From Promethearchaeota archaeon (lineage in GTDB: Archaea; Asgardarchaeota; Lokiarchaeia; Sigyniarchaeales; SOKP01): 11,645 nt of DNA. The position numbers were made by a program, and so were the translations under genes. The stretch spans positions 1 through 11,645 of the forward strand of contig JAUWZR010000059.1 in assembly GCA_030615235.1 (NCBI GenBank). Reading direction: 5' to 3'. Shown piece after piece: positions 1-6,028 of the stretch. Under the pieces are notes generated by a model, which had not been told where the DNA came from, made no database searches, and saw only the letters and a program-made list of their open reading frames with translations. Within the stretch, counting starts at the first letter, position 1, and the number at the start of each line of letters is the position of its first letter.

Positions 1-1409
1 CGTTGGGCTGGAAACGATGACATTTTGCGAATCGCTTGCTCTAAAGTCAAAATTTTTTCTTCTCTGACATATTTACCAAAAATTCGAGGATACGTTCCAA
101 AACAACGAGGGTGAAATGCTCCTGAACTGAAGGCAGCAGGAAAACCAAAGCCATCCGTTCCAACCATATGATAACGACTCGTCATGATTCTACGAATATC
201 TTCTTCATCCATGCTTTCAATAGTAATCATGACACTTAGTTCGTTGTCAATTAATAGATTAAAAAAGGTATCGAAATCATCTGAAAATCCTTTAATTTTA
301 GTGATTTCAGTGATATTTTTTGATATTATATCTTTCCAATTATCATGAGTAACAGTTGAGATAAATATGTTATGAAAACCCTCATCACGAATCCAATTTT
401 CCCATCCTTTAATACCCTCCTTGACTTCATTTCTTATACGCTCTTGAATTTCTGGTTTCTTTATGCGTTCCAAAATTTCTTCATTCTCTCCCTCACGTAC
501 CCATGGAGGAAGAGCTGTCATCAGTCCAGACATGCCACGATTATATGGATATTGATCACATGTTATACTTAACCCCCGCTCGTTTGCTTCTTCAATCAAG
601 TTTATAGTTTCCTTGCTAGTGCCCCAATACGGTTCACCAGAAATTTTATGATGAGCTATTTGCCCTCCAGCACAACCAGACTTCTCAACGATTTCAATGA
701 CTTCACCTACGGCTTTTAAAACTGAAGCTCCCTCACCACGTATGTGAGAAAAATATAATCCATTATATTCAGCAATTACTTTGGCTAATTCAATAATTTC
801 TTCTGTTTTCGCAAATACTTGAGGGGCATAGATTAAACCGGTACTCATACCAAATACTCCAGCTTCCATTGCTTCCCGCAAATATTCCTTCATTTTTTTA
901 AGTTCTATTAGATTAGCTGGACGATTTTCACCACCTTGTCCACCAGCCCATCGTAAATTTCCATAACCTACAAAAAAAACCAGATTTGCAGAATTTCGTT
1001 TCTTTTCGTTATAATCTAGATATTCAGCGTAAGTATAGTAAGGATAATCTAGCTGAGCAAGAGCAGGGTCTAATGATGCTACTACTTTTTTAAATTCTTC
1101 TTCCTTTCCCTCTGGGATTGGCGCCATGCCATCGCCGCACATGCCTACGACAGCTGTAGTTACTCCTTGGCATAAGGTAGACTCTTGACTCCTGTTAAAT
1201 GGTAATATATAATCAGTGTGGGAATGAATGTCAATAAAACCCGGACAAATAATCATTCCATTTGCATCGATTACCTTTTTAGCGTCTTCTTCTATTTTTA
1301 GAGCTATCTTTGCTATCTTCCCATTCTCAACGCCTATTTCACCCCAATACCAGGGGTTTCCCGCTCCATCAATAATCTTTCCATTTTTAATAATTATATC
1401 GTAAGCCAT
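1..1409 (-). CDS. N-acyl-D-amino-acid deacylase (D-aminoacylase family), C-terminus cut by window edge
   Basis: A metal-dependent hydrolase of the amidohydrolase superfamily, expected to deacylate N-acyl-D-amino acids in the cytoplasm. I translated 469 uninterrupted codons from the ATG at 1409; the frame runs off the left edge with no stop. Visible metal-site motifs are HSH (H62, H64), the cysteine of GMCG (C91), SHIRGEG (H222), AHHK (H253/H254) and GTDG (D419), matching the ligand set known for D-aminoacylase. The N-terminal small beta domain (about 1-55) and the NPGFIDIHSHTD-type transition are typical. It stops at RKMSSFPAQ, just before the family's usual RG-x-I-x2-G-x2-AD C-terminal segment, so I estimate some 50-70 residues are missing. 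It lies 71 nt downstream of a rubredoxin gene on the same strand and may have its own promoter. Substrate specificity (D-Glu, D-Asp or general) cannot be read from the sequence. Confidence 0.92.
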   Translation of the reverse strand, partial: MAYDIIIKNGKIIDGAGNPWYWGEIGVENGKIAKIALKIEEDAKKVIDANGMIICPGFIDIHSHTDYILPFNRSQESTLCQGVTTAVVGMCGDGMAPIPEGKEEEFKKVVASLDPALAQLDYPYYTYAEYLDYNEKKRNSANLVFFVGYGNLRWAGGQGGENRPANLIELKKMKEYLREAMEAGVFGMSTGLIYAPQVFAKTEEIIELAKVIAEYNGLYFSHIRGEGASVLKAVGEVIEIVEKSGCAGGQIAHHKISGEPYWGTSKETINLIEEANERGLSITCDQYPYNRGMSGLMTALPPWVREGENEEILERIKKPEIQERIRNEVKEGIKGWENWIRDEGFHNIFISTVTHDNWKDIISKNITEITKIKGFSDDFDTFFNLLIDNELSVMITIESMDEEDIRRIMTSRYHMVGTDGFGFPAAFSSGAFHPRCFGTYPRIFGKYVREEKILTLEQAIRKMSSFPAQ

Positions 1410-1440
1410 TGCTCATCAATCTTAAATTTATTTTTAGTCA

Positions 1441-1450
1441 ATTTTTATAG
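1441..1450 (-). promoter_or_regulatory. Possible TATA box for the D-aminoacylase gene
   Basis: The minus strand reads CTATAAAAAT here, centred about 37 nt upstream of the ATG at 1409, which would give a leader of roughly 10 nt. No Shine-Dalgarno sequence precedes the ATG. Sequence this AT-rich gives many chance matches, so the call is weak. Confidence 0.3.
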
Positions 1451-1480
1451 ATTTGATTATTATATCAGTTTATTATTTTA

Positions 1481-1621
1481 TTAATTATTTTTCTTTACAA
1501 AAAATCTCTTAGAAGCTCGGCACATCGGGCATTTATAGTCTTCGCCAACCGACTCAAAAGGAATTTTTTGTTCTTCGTCAATATAAAGATAATTGCATCT
1601 TTTACATCGATGAATTGCCAT
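1481..1621 (-). CDS. Stand-alone rubredoxin-like protein, 46 aa
   Basis: A small one-iron electron carrier. The 46 codons contain C6-x2-C9 near the start and C31-P-x-C34 near the end, the two CxxC knuckles that bind a single Fe in rubredoxins. The stretch FESVGEDYKCPMC aligns with the FExLPxDWxCPxC motif of the family, but Trp is replaced by Tyr and the loop between the knuckles is shorter than in classic rubredoxins of about 52 residues. The start at 1621 is supported by a near-perfect Shine-Dalgarno sequence five bases upstream. The gene begins 16 nt after the stop of an NAD(P)H:rubredoxin reductase-like gene, so the two are almost certainly cotranscribed and the reductase is its likely electron donor. 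The final acceptor (superoxide reductase, flavodiiron protein or other) is not in the window. Confidence 0.85.
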   Translation of the reverse strand: MAIHRCKRCNYLYIDEEQKIPFESVGEDYKCPMCRASKRFFVKKNN

Positions 1622-1626
1622 AAAAA

Positions 1627-1633
1627 TCACCTT
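1627..1633 (-). promoter_or_regulatory. Shine-Dalgarno site of the rubredoxin gene
   Basis: The minus strand reads AAGGTGA followed by TTTTT and then ATG. It matches the complement of the archaeal 16S rRNA 3' end (GGAGGTGATC) and fixes the start of this very short gene. Confidence 0.75.
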
Positions 1634-1637
1634 AAAG

Positions 1638-2978
1638 TTATATTTTTTCGAAACTTTCCTTCAATTGTTTACAATTTGGACATTTCCAATCTTCGGGTAA
1701 GTTTTCGAAGAGAATTTCCATTTTTGTTTCATCGTATTCAGCACCACAATTTGAACATTTATAGAGATAAAGTTCAAGGATTTCCATTAGTTCTTTCTTG
1801 GTAACATCTTGTTCCATCTTCTTGTACACAAACGACATTGCTTTAGTGTCTCCAAAAAGAATTGCCCCCTTGAGTTTGTTATCCTTAAGGATTAATTTCT
1901 GGTAGCAACAGTCTTCTTTATCAGCTTTTTTTAAGATTTCCCAACCACCTCCTAATTCCTGTGAAGGATCAAAAATTCCGATTGAAGTTAGCTCTAAACC
2001 AACGATTTTTAAGGTACTTTTAGGTGTCGTTCCTTTGTACTCAATCTTTCTTAAACCCAAGGCAGATGCCGCAACTATTTTAGACTGCTCCATACAAGCA
2101 GGAATTATTCCCCACGTCTGATTCTTGTATTCAACACAATCACCTACGGCGAAGATATTTTTTTCACTAGTTTCTAAAAATTCATCAACAACGATACCTC
2201 GATTTGTTTCTATTCCGGAATTTTGAGCAAGATCTATTGTGGCTCTAATTCCTGCTTGGATTAAAATAATATCAGCTTCAAATTTTTGCCCATCTTTTAA
2301 TTTAATTCCAGTAACATATCCATTACCGAGGATTTCTTCAGTTGCTGCGTTTAAAACAATTTTTATACCTTTAGTTTCGATCTCCCCTTTAAGCATGGCG
2401 CTACATTCGTCATCCAGCTGTCTAGGAAGTAATTTTGGAAAAAATTCGACTACAGTGGTGTTTAAATTGCTATCTTTTATTTGGCTAGCTAATTCTAACC
2501 CAAGTAACCCCCCTCCAATAATAATAGCCTTTTTAGCTTTGGTCTTTTCAATATAGTTTTTAATATCTATAGTATCTTCTATTGTTCTTAATGTAAATAC
2601 TCCTTTTCCAACCATTTCCCGTGCGTTATTAATCGGAGGTATATTGGGAACACTACCCAAAGCTAATATTAACTTATCATAAGTAGCAGGTTTGTCTTCA
2701 CCCTTAATAAATAATTTTTTCTGTTGTGGCTCAATTTTTATTACTCTTTTATTAAGGTTTAACTTAATTTTTTTATCCTTATACCAATCATCTTTAAAAA
2801 CGATTAAATCGTTAGTTTGAATTTTGTTGGATATAACTTCAGGCAATTTAATTCGGGTATAATAGGGATACCGTTCTTGAGTAAAAATTTCAATATCAAC
2901 ATCTTCATTGAGAAATCGAATATTCTGAGCGGTAAAGGTTCCGGCTACATTATTACCAACGATTATTATTTTTTCCAT
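1638..2978 (-). CDS. NAD(P)H:rubredoxin reductase-like flavoprotein with fused C-terminal rubredoxin domain
   Basis: A cytoplasmic pyridine-nucleotide-disulfide-oxidoreductase-type flavoprotein of 446 residues that should pass electrons from NAD(P)H through FAD to rubredoxin. The FAD-binding dinucleotide fold starts at residue 4 (G8-x4-G13), the NAD(P)-binding fold is seen as GGGLLG at 155-160, and the second FAD motif is FAVGDC at 276-281. TSIGIF near 332 resembles NirB and rubredoxin reductases. After about residue 400 a complete short rubredoxin follows: C408-x2-C411-G, ENLPEDW, C433-P-x-C436. The family exists with and without this tail. The adjacent free rubredoxin gene suggests a relay from FAD through the tethered rubredoxin to the free one. 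No CxxC redox disulfide of the glutathione reductase type is present at the N-terminus. The start at 2978 has a weak AAAGGT element upstream. Confidence 0.9.
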   Translation of the reverse strand: MEKIIIVGNNVAGTFTAQNIRFLNEDVDIEIFTQERYPYYTRIKLPEVISNKIQTNDLIVFKDDWYKDKKIKLNLNKRVIKIEPQQKKLFIKGEDKPATYDKLILALGSVPNIPPINNAREMVGKGVFTLRTIEDTIDIKNYIEKTKAKKAIIIGGGLLGLELASQIKDSNLNTTVVEFFPKLLPRQLDDECSAMLKGEIETKGIKIVLNAATEEILGNGYVTGIKLKDGQKFEADIILIQAGIRATIDLAQNSGIETNRGIVVDEFLETSEKNIFAVGDCVEYKNQTWGIIPACMEQSKIVAASALGLRKIEYKGTTPKSTLKIVGLELTSIGIFDPSQELGGGWEILKKADKEDCCYQKLILKDNKLKGAILFGDTKAMSFVYKKMEQDVTKKELMEILELYLYKCSNCGAEYDETKMEILFENLPEDWKCPNCKQLKESFEKI

Positions 2979-3013
2979 ATTTTTTATACCTTTATTATTT
3001 TATTTTAAGGTTT

Positions 3014-3021
3014 TTATTATA
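3014..3021 (-). promoter_or_regulatory. Possible TATA box of the rubredoxin reductase-rubredoxin operon
   Basis: The minus strand reads TATAATAA about 40 nt upstream of the ATG at 2978, predicting a leader of roughly 15 nt that would hold the AAAGGT element at 2988-2993. It lies in the 123-nt spacer shared with the divergent ferredoxin-type gene. Confidence 0.4.
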
Positions 3022-3061
3022 CATTGAAAAATAGAACAATTCAAGCCGAAAAGAACATGTT

Positions 3062-3080
3062 CGAAATTAAAAATATATAA
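3062..3080 (+). promoter_or_regulatory. BRE/TATA promoter of the ferredoxin-type gene, probably leaderless
   Basis: CGAAAT (BRE-like, 3062-3067) is followed by AAATATATAA (TATA, 3071-3080). The TATA centre lies about 26 nt upstream of the ATG at 3102, so transcription should start at or next to the start codon. No Shine-Dalgarno sequence lies upstream, as expected of a leaderless transcript. Confidence 0.6.
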
Positions 3081-3101
3081 TCATCTCCATTTGATCTAAA
3101 T

Positions 3102-3971
3102 ATGACTGAAATAGAACATCAAAATAAAGTTGTAAGAAAAATAATTCAAATTGACGAAGAACTCTGTACAGGCTGCGGTAATTGTATCGTAGATTGTGCT
3201 GAAGCCGCCCTTGAAATTATCGATGGAAAGGCTAAAGTTGTCAATGATCTTTTCTGTGATGGCTTAGGTGCTTGTATCCAAGGATGTCCTACAGGTGCCC
3301 TTGAAATAATTGAAAGAGAAGCTGCAGAATTTAACGAGGAAGCTGTTGAAAAACGATTAGAATCTTTAAAAAGCAAGGAAGAACTAGAATTAGAACAAGT
3401 TAAACAAATCGTTGCTGAACATTCTCACCAATGTGGTTGTCAATCTTCTCAGACGATGGTTTTTAATGAGCCTACGGTTCAAAATGAATTAAAACAAGTA
3501 GAGCATTCAACCCAATGTGGTTGCCCATCCTCTCAAACGATGGTTTTTGATGAGCCTACGGTTCAAAATGAAACAACTGGAAAAATTTCCTCTACTTTAC
3601 GACAATGGCCAGTTCAAATGCATCTAATCAATCCTAATGCTCCGTATTATCAAGGTGCTGATGTATTAATTTCTGCTGACTGTGTTGCTTATTCTTATGG
3701 AGATTTTCACAGAGATTTCTTAAGTTCCAAGTCTATTGCTATAGCGTGCCCAAAACTTGACCAGGGAAAAGAAGTTTACATTGAGAAAATCAAAACATTA
3801 ATAGATGGAGCAAAGGTTAACACACTTACTGTTGCGATCATGGAAGTACCTTGTTGTTCTGGATTATTAGGTTTAGTACAAGAAGGGGCAAAGAGGGCAA
3901 ACAGAAAAGTTCCAATAAAATACTTTGTAATTGGAACTAGAGGAGATGTCCTTAAAGAAGAATGGCTTTAA
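3102..3971 (+). CDS. Ferredoxin-type 4Fe-4S protein with duplicated CGC motif and conserved C-terminal domain
   Basis: A 289-residue cytoplasmic iron-sulfur protein of a family common in strict anaerobes whose exact reaction I do not know. The N-terminal ferredoxin domain (about 12-72) has C22-x2-C25-x2-C28-x3-C32, then C52-x5-C58-x3-C62-P, seven cysteines rather than eight. A charged, probably helical linker (73-106) leads into two tandem copies of a 28-residue unit (107-134 and 135-157, the second incomplete) built round QCGCxSSQTMVF. Relatives as I recall them have one such CGCPGS-like motif. The C-terminal domain (about 165-289) contains C194, C216 and the pair C251-C252 in EVPCCSGL. Without the duplicated unit the length would match the family. 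It has its own promoter and a T-rich end, so is probably monocistronic. It may be an electron carrier or regulator; many relatives are annotated only as 4Fe-4S ferredoxin. Confidence 0.88.
   Translation: MTEIEHQNKVVRKIIQIDEELCTGCGNCIVDCAEAALEIIDGKAKVVNDLFCDGLGACIQGCPTGALEIIEREAAEFNEEAVEKRLESLKSKEELELEQVKQIVAEHSHQCGCQSSQTMVFNEPTVQNELKQVEHSTQCGCPSSQTMVFDEPTVQNETTGKISSTLRQWPVQMHLINPNAPYYQGADVLISADCVAYSYGDFHRDFLSSKSIAIACPKLDQGKEVYIEKIKTLIDGAKVNTLTVAIMEVPCCSGLLGLVQEGAKRANRKVPIKYFVIGTRGDVLKEEWL
3420..3572 (+). repeat. In-frame 84-nt tandem duplication inside the ferredoxin-type gene
   Basis: Unit 1 is 3420-3503 and unit 2 starts at 3504, matching for 69 nt (to 3572). I count 61 of 69 identical bases and 20 of 23 identical residues. 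Both copies keep the CGC motif (C111/C113 and C139/C141) and the MVF-x-EPTVQNE tail. Confidence 0.9.
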
Positions 3972-3994
3972 TTTTTTTTACTTATTTTTATTTT
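3972..3994 (+). terminator. T-rich archaeal terminator after the ferredoxin-type gene
   Basis: Immediately after the stop codon the coding strand carries ATTTTTTTTA then TTATTTTTATTTT. Archaeal RNA polymerase terminates on such U-rich runs without a hairpin, so this probably ends the transcript. The rest of the spacer to 4108 holds nothing else I can identify apart from a possible promoter for the next gene. Confidence 0.5.
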
Positions 3995-4082
3995 ATGAGC
4001 GTATTTTAACCCAGTTTGGGACGTAATAATATTTTTTTCGAAGTTTTTCACACTTCTTATCGTCTAATTGAAAAGTTTTAAC

Positions 4083-4100
4083 TTTAATTTAAATTTTATA
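4083..4100 (+). promoter_or_regulatory. Possible TATA region of the CbiX-like gene
   Basis: TTTAATTTAAATTTTATA lies 9-26 nt upstream of the ATG at 4109. No Shine-Dalgarno sequence is visible, which suggests a leaderless or near-leaderless transcript, but the exact box cannot be fixed in this AT-rich stretch. Confidence 0.3.
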
Positions 4101-4108
4101 ATAGTATC

Positions 4109-4618
4109 ATGAAAATTGTTATAATTCTAGCAATGCATGGAATGCCACCTAGTGATTTTCCTCAAAAAGAAACTCTCGATTATTTTATACTCCATTCACG
4201 TTTAGAAAATATGCCAGGACCACCCCCTCCAGTTATGGAGCAACAATACGAAGAATTGGACAATAGAATGCGGAATTGGCCACGAACTCAAGATAATGAC
4301 TCATACTTTTACGCATCAAACGAATTAGCTGAAGAATTATCAAGTCAGACTGGTTATAAAGTAATAGTTGGTTTTAATGAATTTTGTTCTCCTTCTTTAG
4401 AAGAGGCTTTCGATGCAGCCAGCAAGGTCGGTTCTGAAAAAATTATCGTAATTACTCCCATGATGACTCGTGGCGGCGAACACTCAGAAAAAGATATACC
4501 GGAAGCTATCGAAAGAGCACGAAAAAAATTCCCTAACACTCAGTTCTCCTATGTATGGCCTTTTAATATTTCCAAAGTCGCAACTTTTTTGGGAGAACAA
4601 ATTCAAGAGCATTATTAA
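4109..4618 (+). CDS. CbiX/SirB-like chelatase family protein
   Basis: A 169-residue cytoplasmic protein resembling the small sirohydrochlorin cobalto- or ferrochelatases, which insert Co or Fe into tetrapyrroles. The N-terminal strand IVIILAMHG places H10 where the family has its first catalytic His (HGS). The second half is the clearest match: VGFNEFCSPSLEEAF, then IIVITPMMTRGGEH with H125, then SEKDIPEAIERA, the family's G-x-H-x3-DIP region. Between them, residues about 14-65 form an insertion with a proline run (GPPPP, 37-41) that the short archaeal CbiX lacks. The gene stands alone with no cobalamin, siroheme or F430 genes nearby, so its substrate is unknown. The upstream neighbour is an Fe-S protein on the same strand, which may or may not be related. 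It converges on the HTH_10 regulator and shares a stem-loop terminator with it. Confidence 0.75.
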   Translation: MKIVIILAMHGMPPSDFPQKETLDYFILHSRLENMPGPPPPVMEQQYEELDNRMRNWPRTQDNDSYFYASNELAEELSSQTGYKVIVGFNEFCSPSLEEAFDAASKVGSEKIIVITPMMTRGGEHSEKDIPEAIERARKKFPNTQFSYVWPFNISKVATFLGEQIQEHY

Positions 4619-4636
4619 AATTAAAAATTAGAAGGA

Positions 4637-4668
4637 TTGTAAATTGGTAAAATATACTCAATTTACAA
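4637..4668. terminator. Stem-loop with 10-bp arms between convergent genes, probable bidirectional terminator
   Basis: TTGTAAATTG (4637-4646) and CAATTTACAA (4659-4668) are perfect inverted repeats with a 12-nt loop. Plus-strand transcription meets a run of ten or more T residues about 20 nt further on (from 4690). Minus-strand transcription meets CCTTCTAATTTTTAATTTT just after the stem. It sits in the 54-nt gap between the chelatase and regulator genes. Confidence 0.6.
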
Positions 4669-4672
4669 GTAA

Positions 4673-5326
4673 CTACATCTCGAACATGACTTTTTTTTTT
4701 ATTATTTTTCTAAGAGTAACAGATAAAGCAGATTTTGATTTTCCTAACACATTTGCTAATTCTTCTAAAGAAATTTTTCTTGGAATTTCAAAAAAGCCTG
4801 AAGTTATAGCTTTATTCAAAATTGTAGATTCATCTAATGTTAGCTTATTCTTATCGTCGTCAACGCTATAGGGAGAATTTCCAATTCTGAGAAGTGTATA
4901 TTCGATACCTTTCTGATCAAATAGCGTTAAAAGTTTGTCTATACTCTCCCTTTTTGAAACTAACCTCCAATATGCATATCCCTCTCTAACTCGCACGGGG
5001 AAATTAACCAAAACACCACATTTAATTATCGCGTACAAAAGAAAGGGATCCTTAGTTTTGACATTGAATTTAACCCTTTTTTCATCCTTTTCTAGAATAC
5101 TGATATCAATTACAGATTTATGGTTTTTAACTTCCTCCATTATTAAATCGATATTGTAGTGAAATATTTCAATTATAGAATTACCTATTGAGTTTTCAAA
5201 ATCGTAGGGAAGAAAATGTTCAATTTCCATACGGATATCTCGAAAGTTTTTGAAAATCTCAGAAATCCACAACTGATCTGGGAATTTAATTTTAATTCTT
5301 GCTAAGCTCGATTTGGTCGATTCCAT
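4673..5326 (-). CDS. Bat-type HTH_10 transcriptional regulator
   Basis: A 217-residue probable DNA-binding regulator. Residues about 162-212 match the C-terminal helix-turn-helix of the bacterio-opsin activator (Bat) family: LTLDES, then ITSGFFEIPRKISLEELA, then LGKSKSALSVTLRKI, which corresponds to the family pattern AxxxGYFEVPRxxTLEELAxxLGxSxSALSxxLRRxxxK. Residues 1-155 look like the poorly conserved N-terminal sensor domain of this archaeal family; I see no recognisable ligand motif, and cysteine is limited to C103. It starts at 5326, 90 nt from the divergent start of an iron-sulfur flavoprotein gene, so it may control that gene or itself from the shared spacer. The 3' end of the coding region contains an A-rich lysine stretch that reads as a poly-T run on the other strand, doubling as the terminator tract of the convergent gene. 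Confidence 0.82.
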   Translation of the reverse strand: MESTKSSLARIKIKFPDQLWISEIFKNFRDIRMEIEHFLPYDFENSIGNSIIEIFHYNIDLIMEEVKNHKSVIDISILEKDEKRVKFNVKTKDPFLLYAIIKCGVLVNFPVRVREGYAYWRLVSKRESIDKLLTLFDQKGIEYTLLRIGNSPYSVDDDKNKLTLDESTILNKAITSGFFEIPRKISLEELANVLGKSKSALSVTLRKIIKKKVMFEM

Positions 5327-5345
5327 CGTTATTTGTAGTAATGAA

Positions 5346-5356
5346 GAATTTAAAAC
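5346..5356 (-). promoter_or_regulatory. TATA box of the HTH_10 regulator gene
   Basis: The minus strand reads GTTTTAAATTC, centred about 25 nt upstream of the ATG at 5326. The spacing fits a leaderless transcript, and no Shine-Dalgarno sequence is seen before the ATG. Confidence 0.45.
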
Positions 5357-5416
5357 ATTTTTTAGATTAAAAATGAATAGTAATAATTAAAGATAGAATT
5401 ATGTAATAATATTATT

Positions 5417-6022
5417 ATGGTGGAAAACAAGAATTTATTATTAGGCATTTGTGGAAGCCCCAGAAAACAAGGAACTGATTTTGCTGTGCAATACGCTTTA
5501 AGTTACGCAACTGAAAAATTTAACTTTGAAATTGAATACTGGACGGTAAGAGGCAAAGAAATCAAATTTTGTACTCACTGCGATTATTGTATCAGAGAGA
5601 AAAAAGGATGCATTAACGATGATGATATTTCGAAACTTTACCTTAAATTAGAAGAATCGAAATTTTTACTTTTAGGAACGCCAGTTTTTCAAGGAAATAT
5701 GTCAGGGCAGCTTAAAACAATACTTGATCGCTGTCGTGGATTAGTGGCTAAAAATCCTAATGTATTTGATGATAAATATGGAATAGCTCTTGCGGTAGGA
5801 GGAGATAGAAATGGTGGGCAAGAAATTGCGATAAGAAGTATTTTAGATTTTTACCAACAGAATCATATAATAACCGTTTCTGGAGGTGCGTTTGGAGCTA
5901 ACCTGGGTGCTTCTTTATGGAGTAGGGATAACGGTAAGGAAGGAGTTCAAAACGACGAAGTTGGGTTAAAAACAATTAGAAAAGTCATAAAAAGATTAGC
6001 TGAATTTAAAAATGGAAATTAA
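5417..6022 (+). CDS. Iron-sulfur flavoprotein (NADPH-dependent FMN reductase fold)
   Basis: A 201-residue soluble flavodoxin-like protein expected to bind FMN and a 4Fe-4S cluster and to move one- or two-electron equivalents, as in the methanogen Isf family that reduces oxygen or peroxide using ferredoxin. The FMN phosphate loop is GSPRKQGT at 13-20. A compact cysteine motif follows, C52-x2-C55-x2-C58-x6-C65, then INDDD as in relatives. LLGTPVFQGNMSGQLK is the family's second flavin contact (GSPVYxxxxxxxLK). The last spacing is six residues, one more than I recall for Methanosarcina Isf (x5). The gene is divergent from the HTH_10 regulator and ends only 6 nt from the convergent aminopeptidase stop. 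Role in oxidative-stress defence is an inference from the family and from neighbouring rubredoxin genes. Confidence 0.85.
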   Translation: MVENKNLLLGICGSPRKQGTDFAVQYALSYATEKFNFEIEYWTVRGKEIKFCTHCDYCIREKKGCINDDDISKLYLKLEESKFLLLGTPVFQGNMSGQLKTILDRCRGLVAKNPNVFDDKYGIALAVGGDRNGGQEIAIRSILDFYQQNHIITVSGGAFGANLGASLWSRDNGKEGVQNDEVGLKTIRKVIKRLAEFKNGN

Positions 6023-6028
6023 CCAAAT

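Noticed and set aside
372..572. A 66-codon plus-strand frame
   Set aside because: It is antisense to the D-aminoacylase coding region, whose catalytic motifs are intact on the minus strand.
1568..1804. A 78-codon plus-strand frame spanning the rubredoxin and reductase ends
   Set aside because: It is antisense to the CxxC motifs of both minus-strand genes and has no recognisable content.
2239..2556. A 105-codon plus-strand frame opposite the rubredoxin reductase gene
   Set aside because: It lies entirely antisense to a gene with clear FAD and NAD motifs, has no domain, and its hydrophobic composition is what antisense reading of this AT-rich gene gives.
3976..4108. Search for a small RNA or small gene in the spacer before the CbiX-like gene
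   Set aside because: No stable stem, tRNA-like pattern or open frame with a start signal was visible beyond the T-rich terminator and TATA-like stretch.
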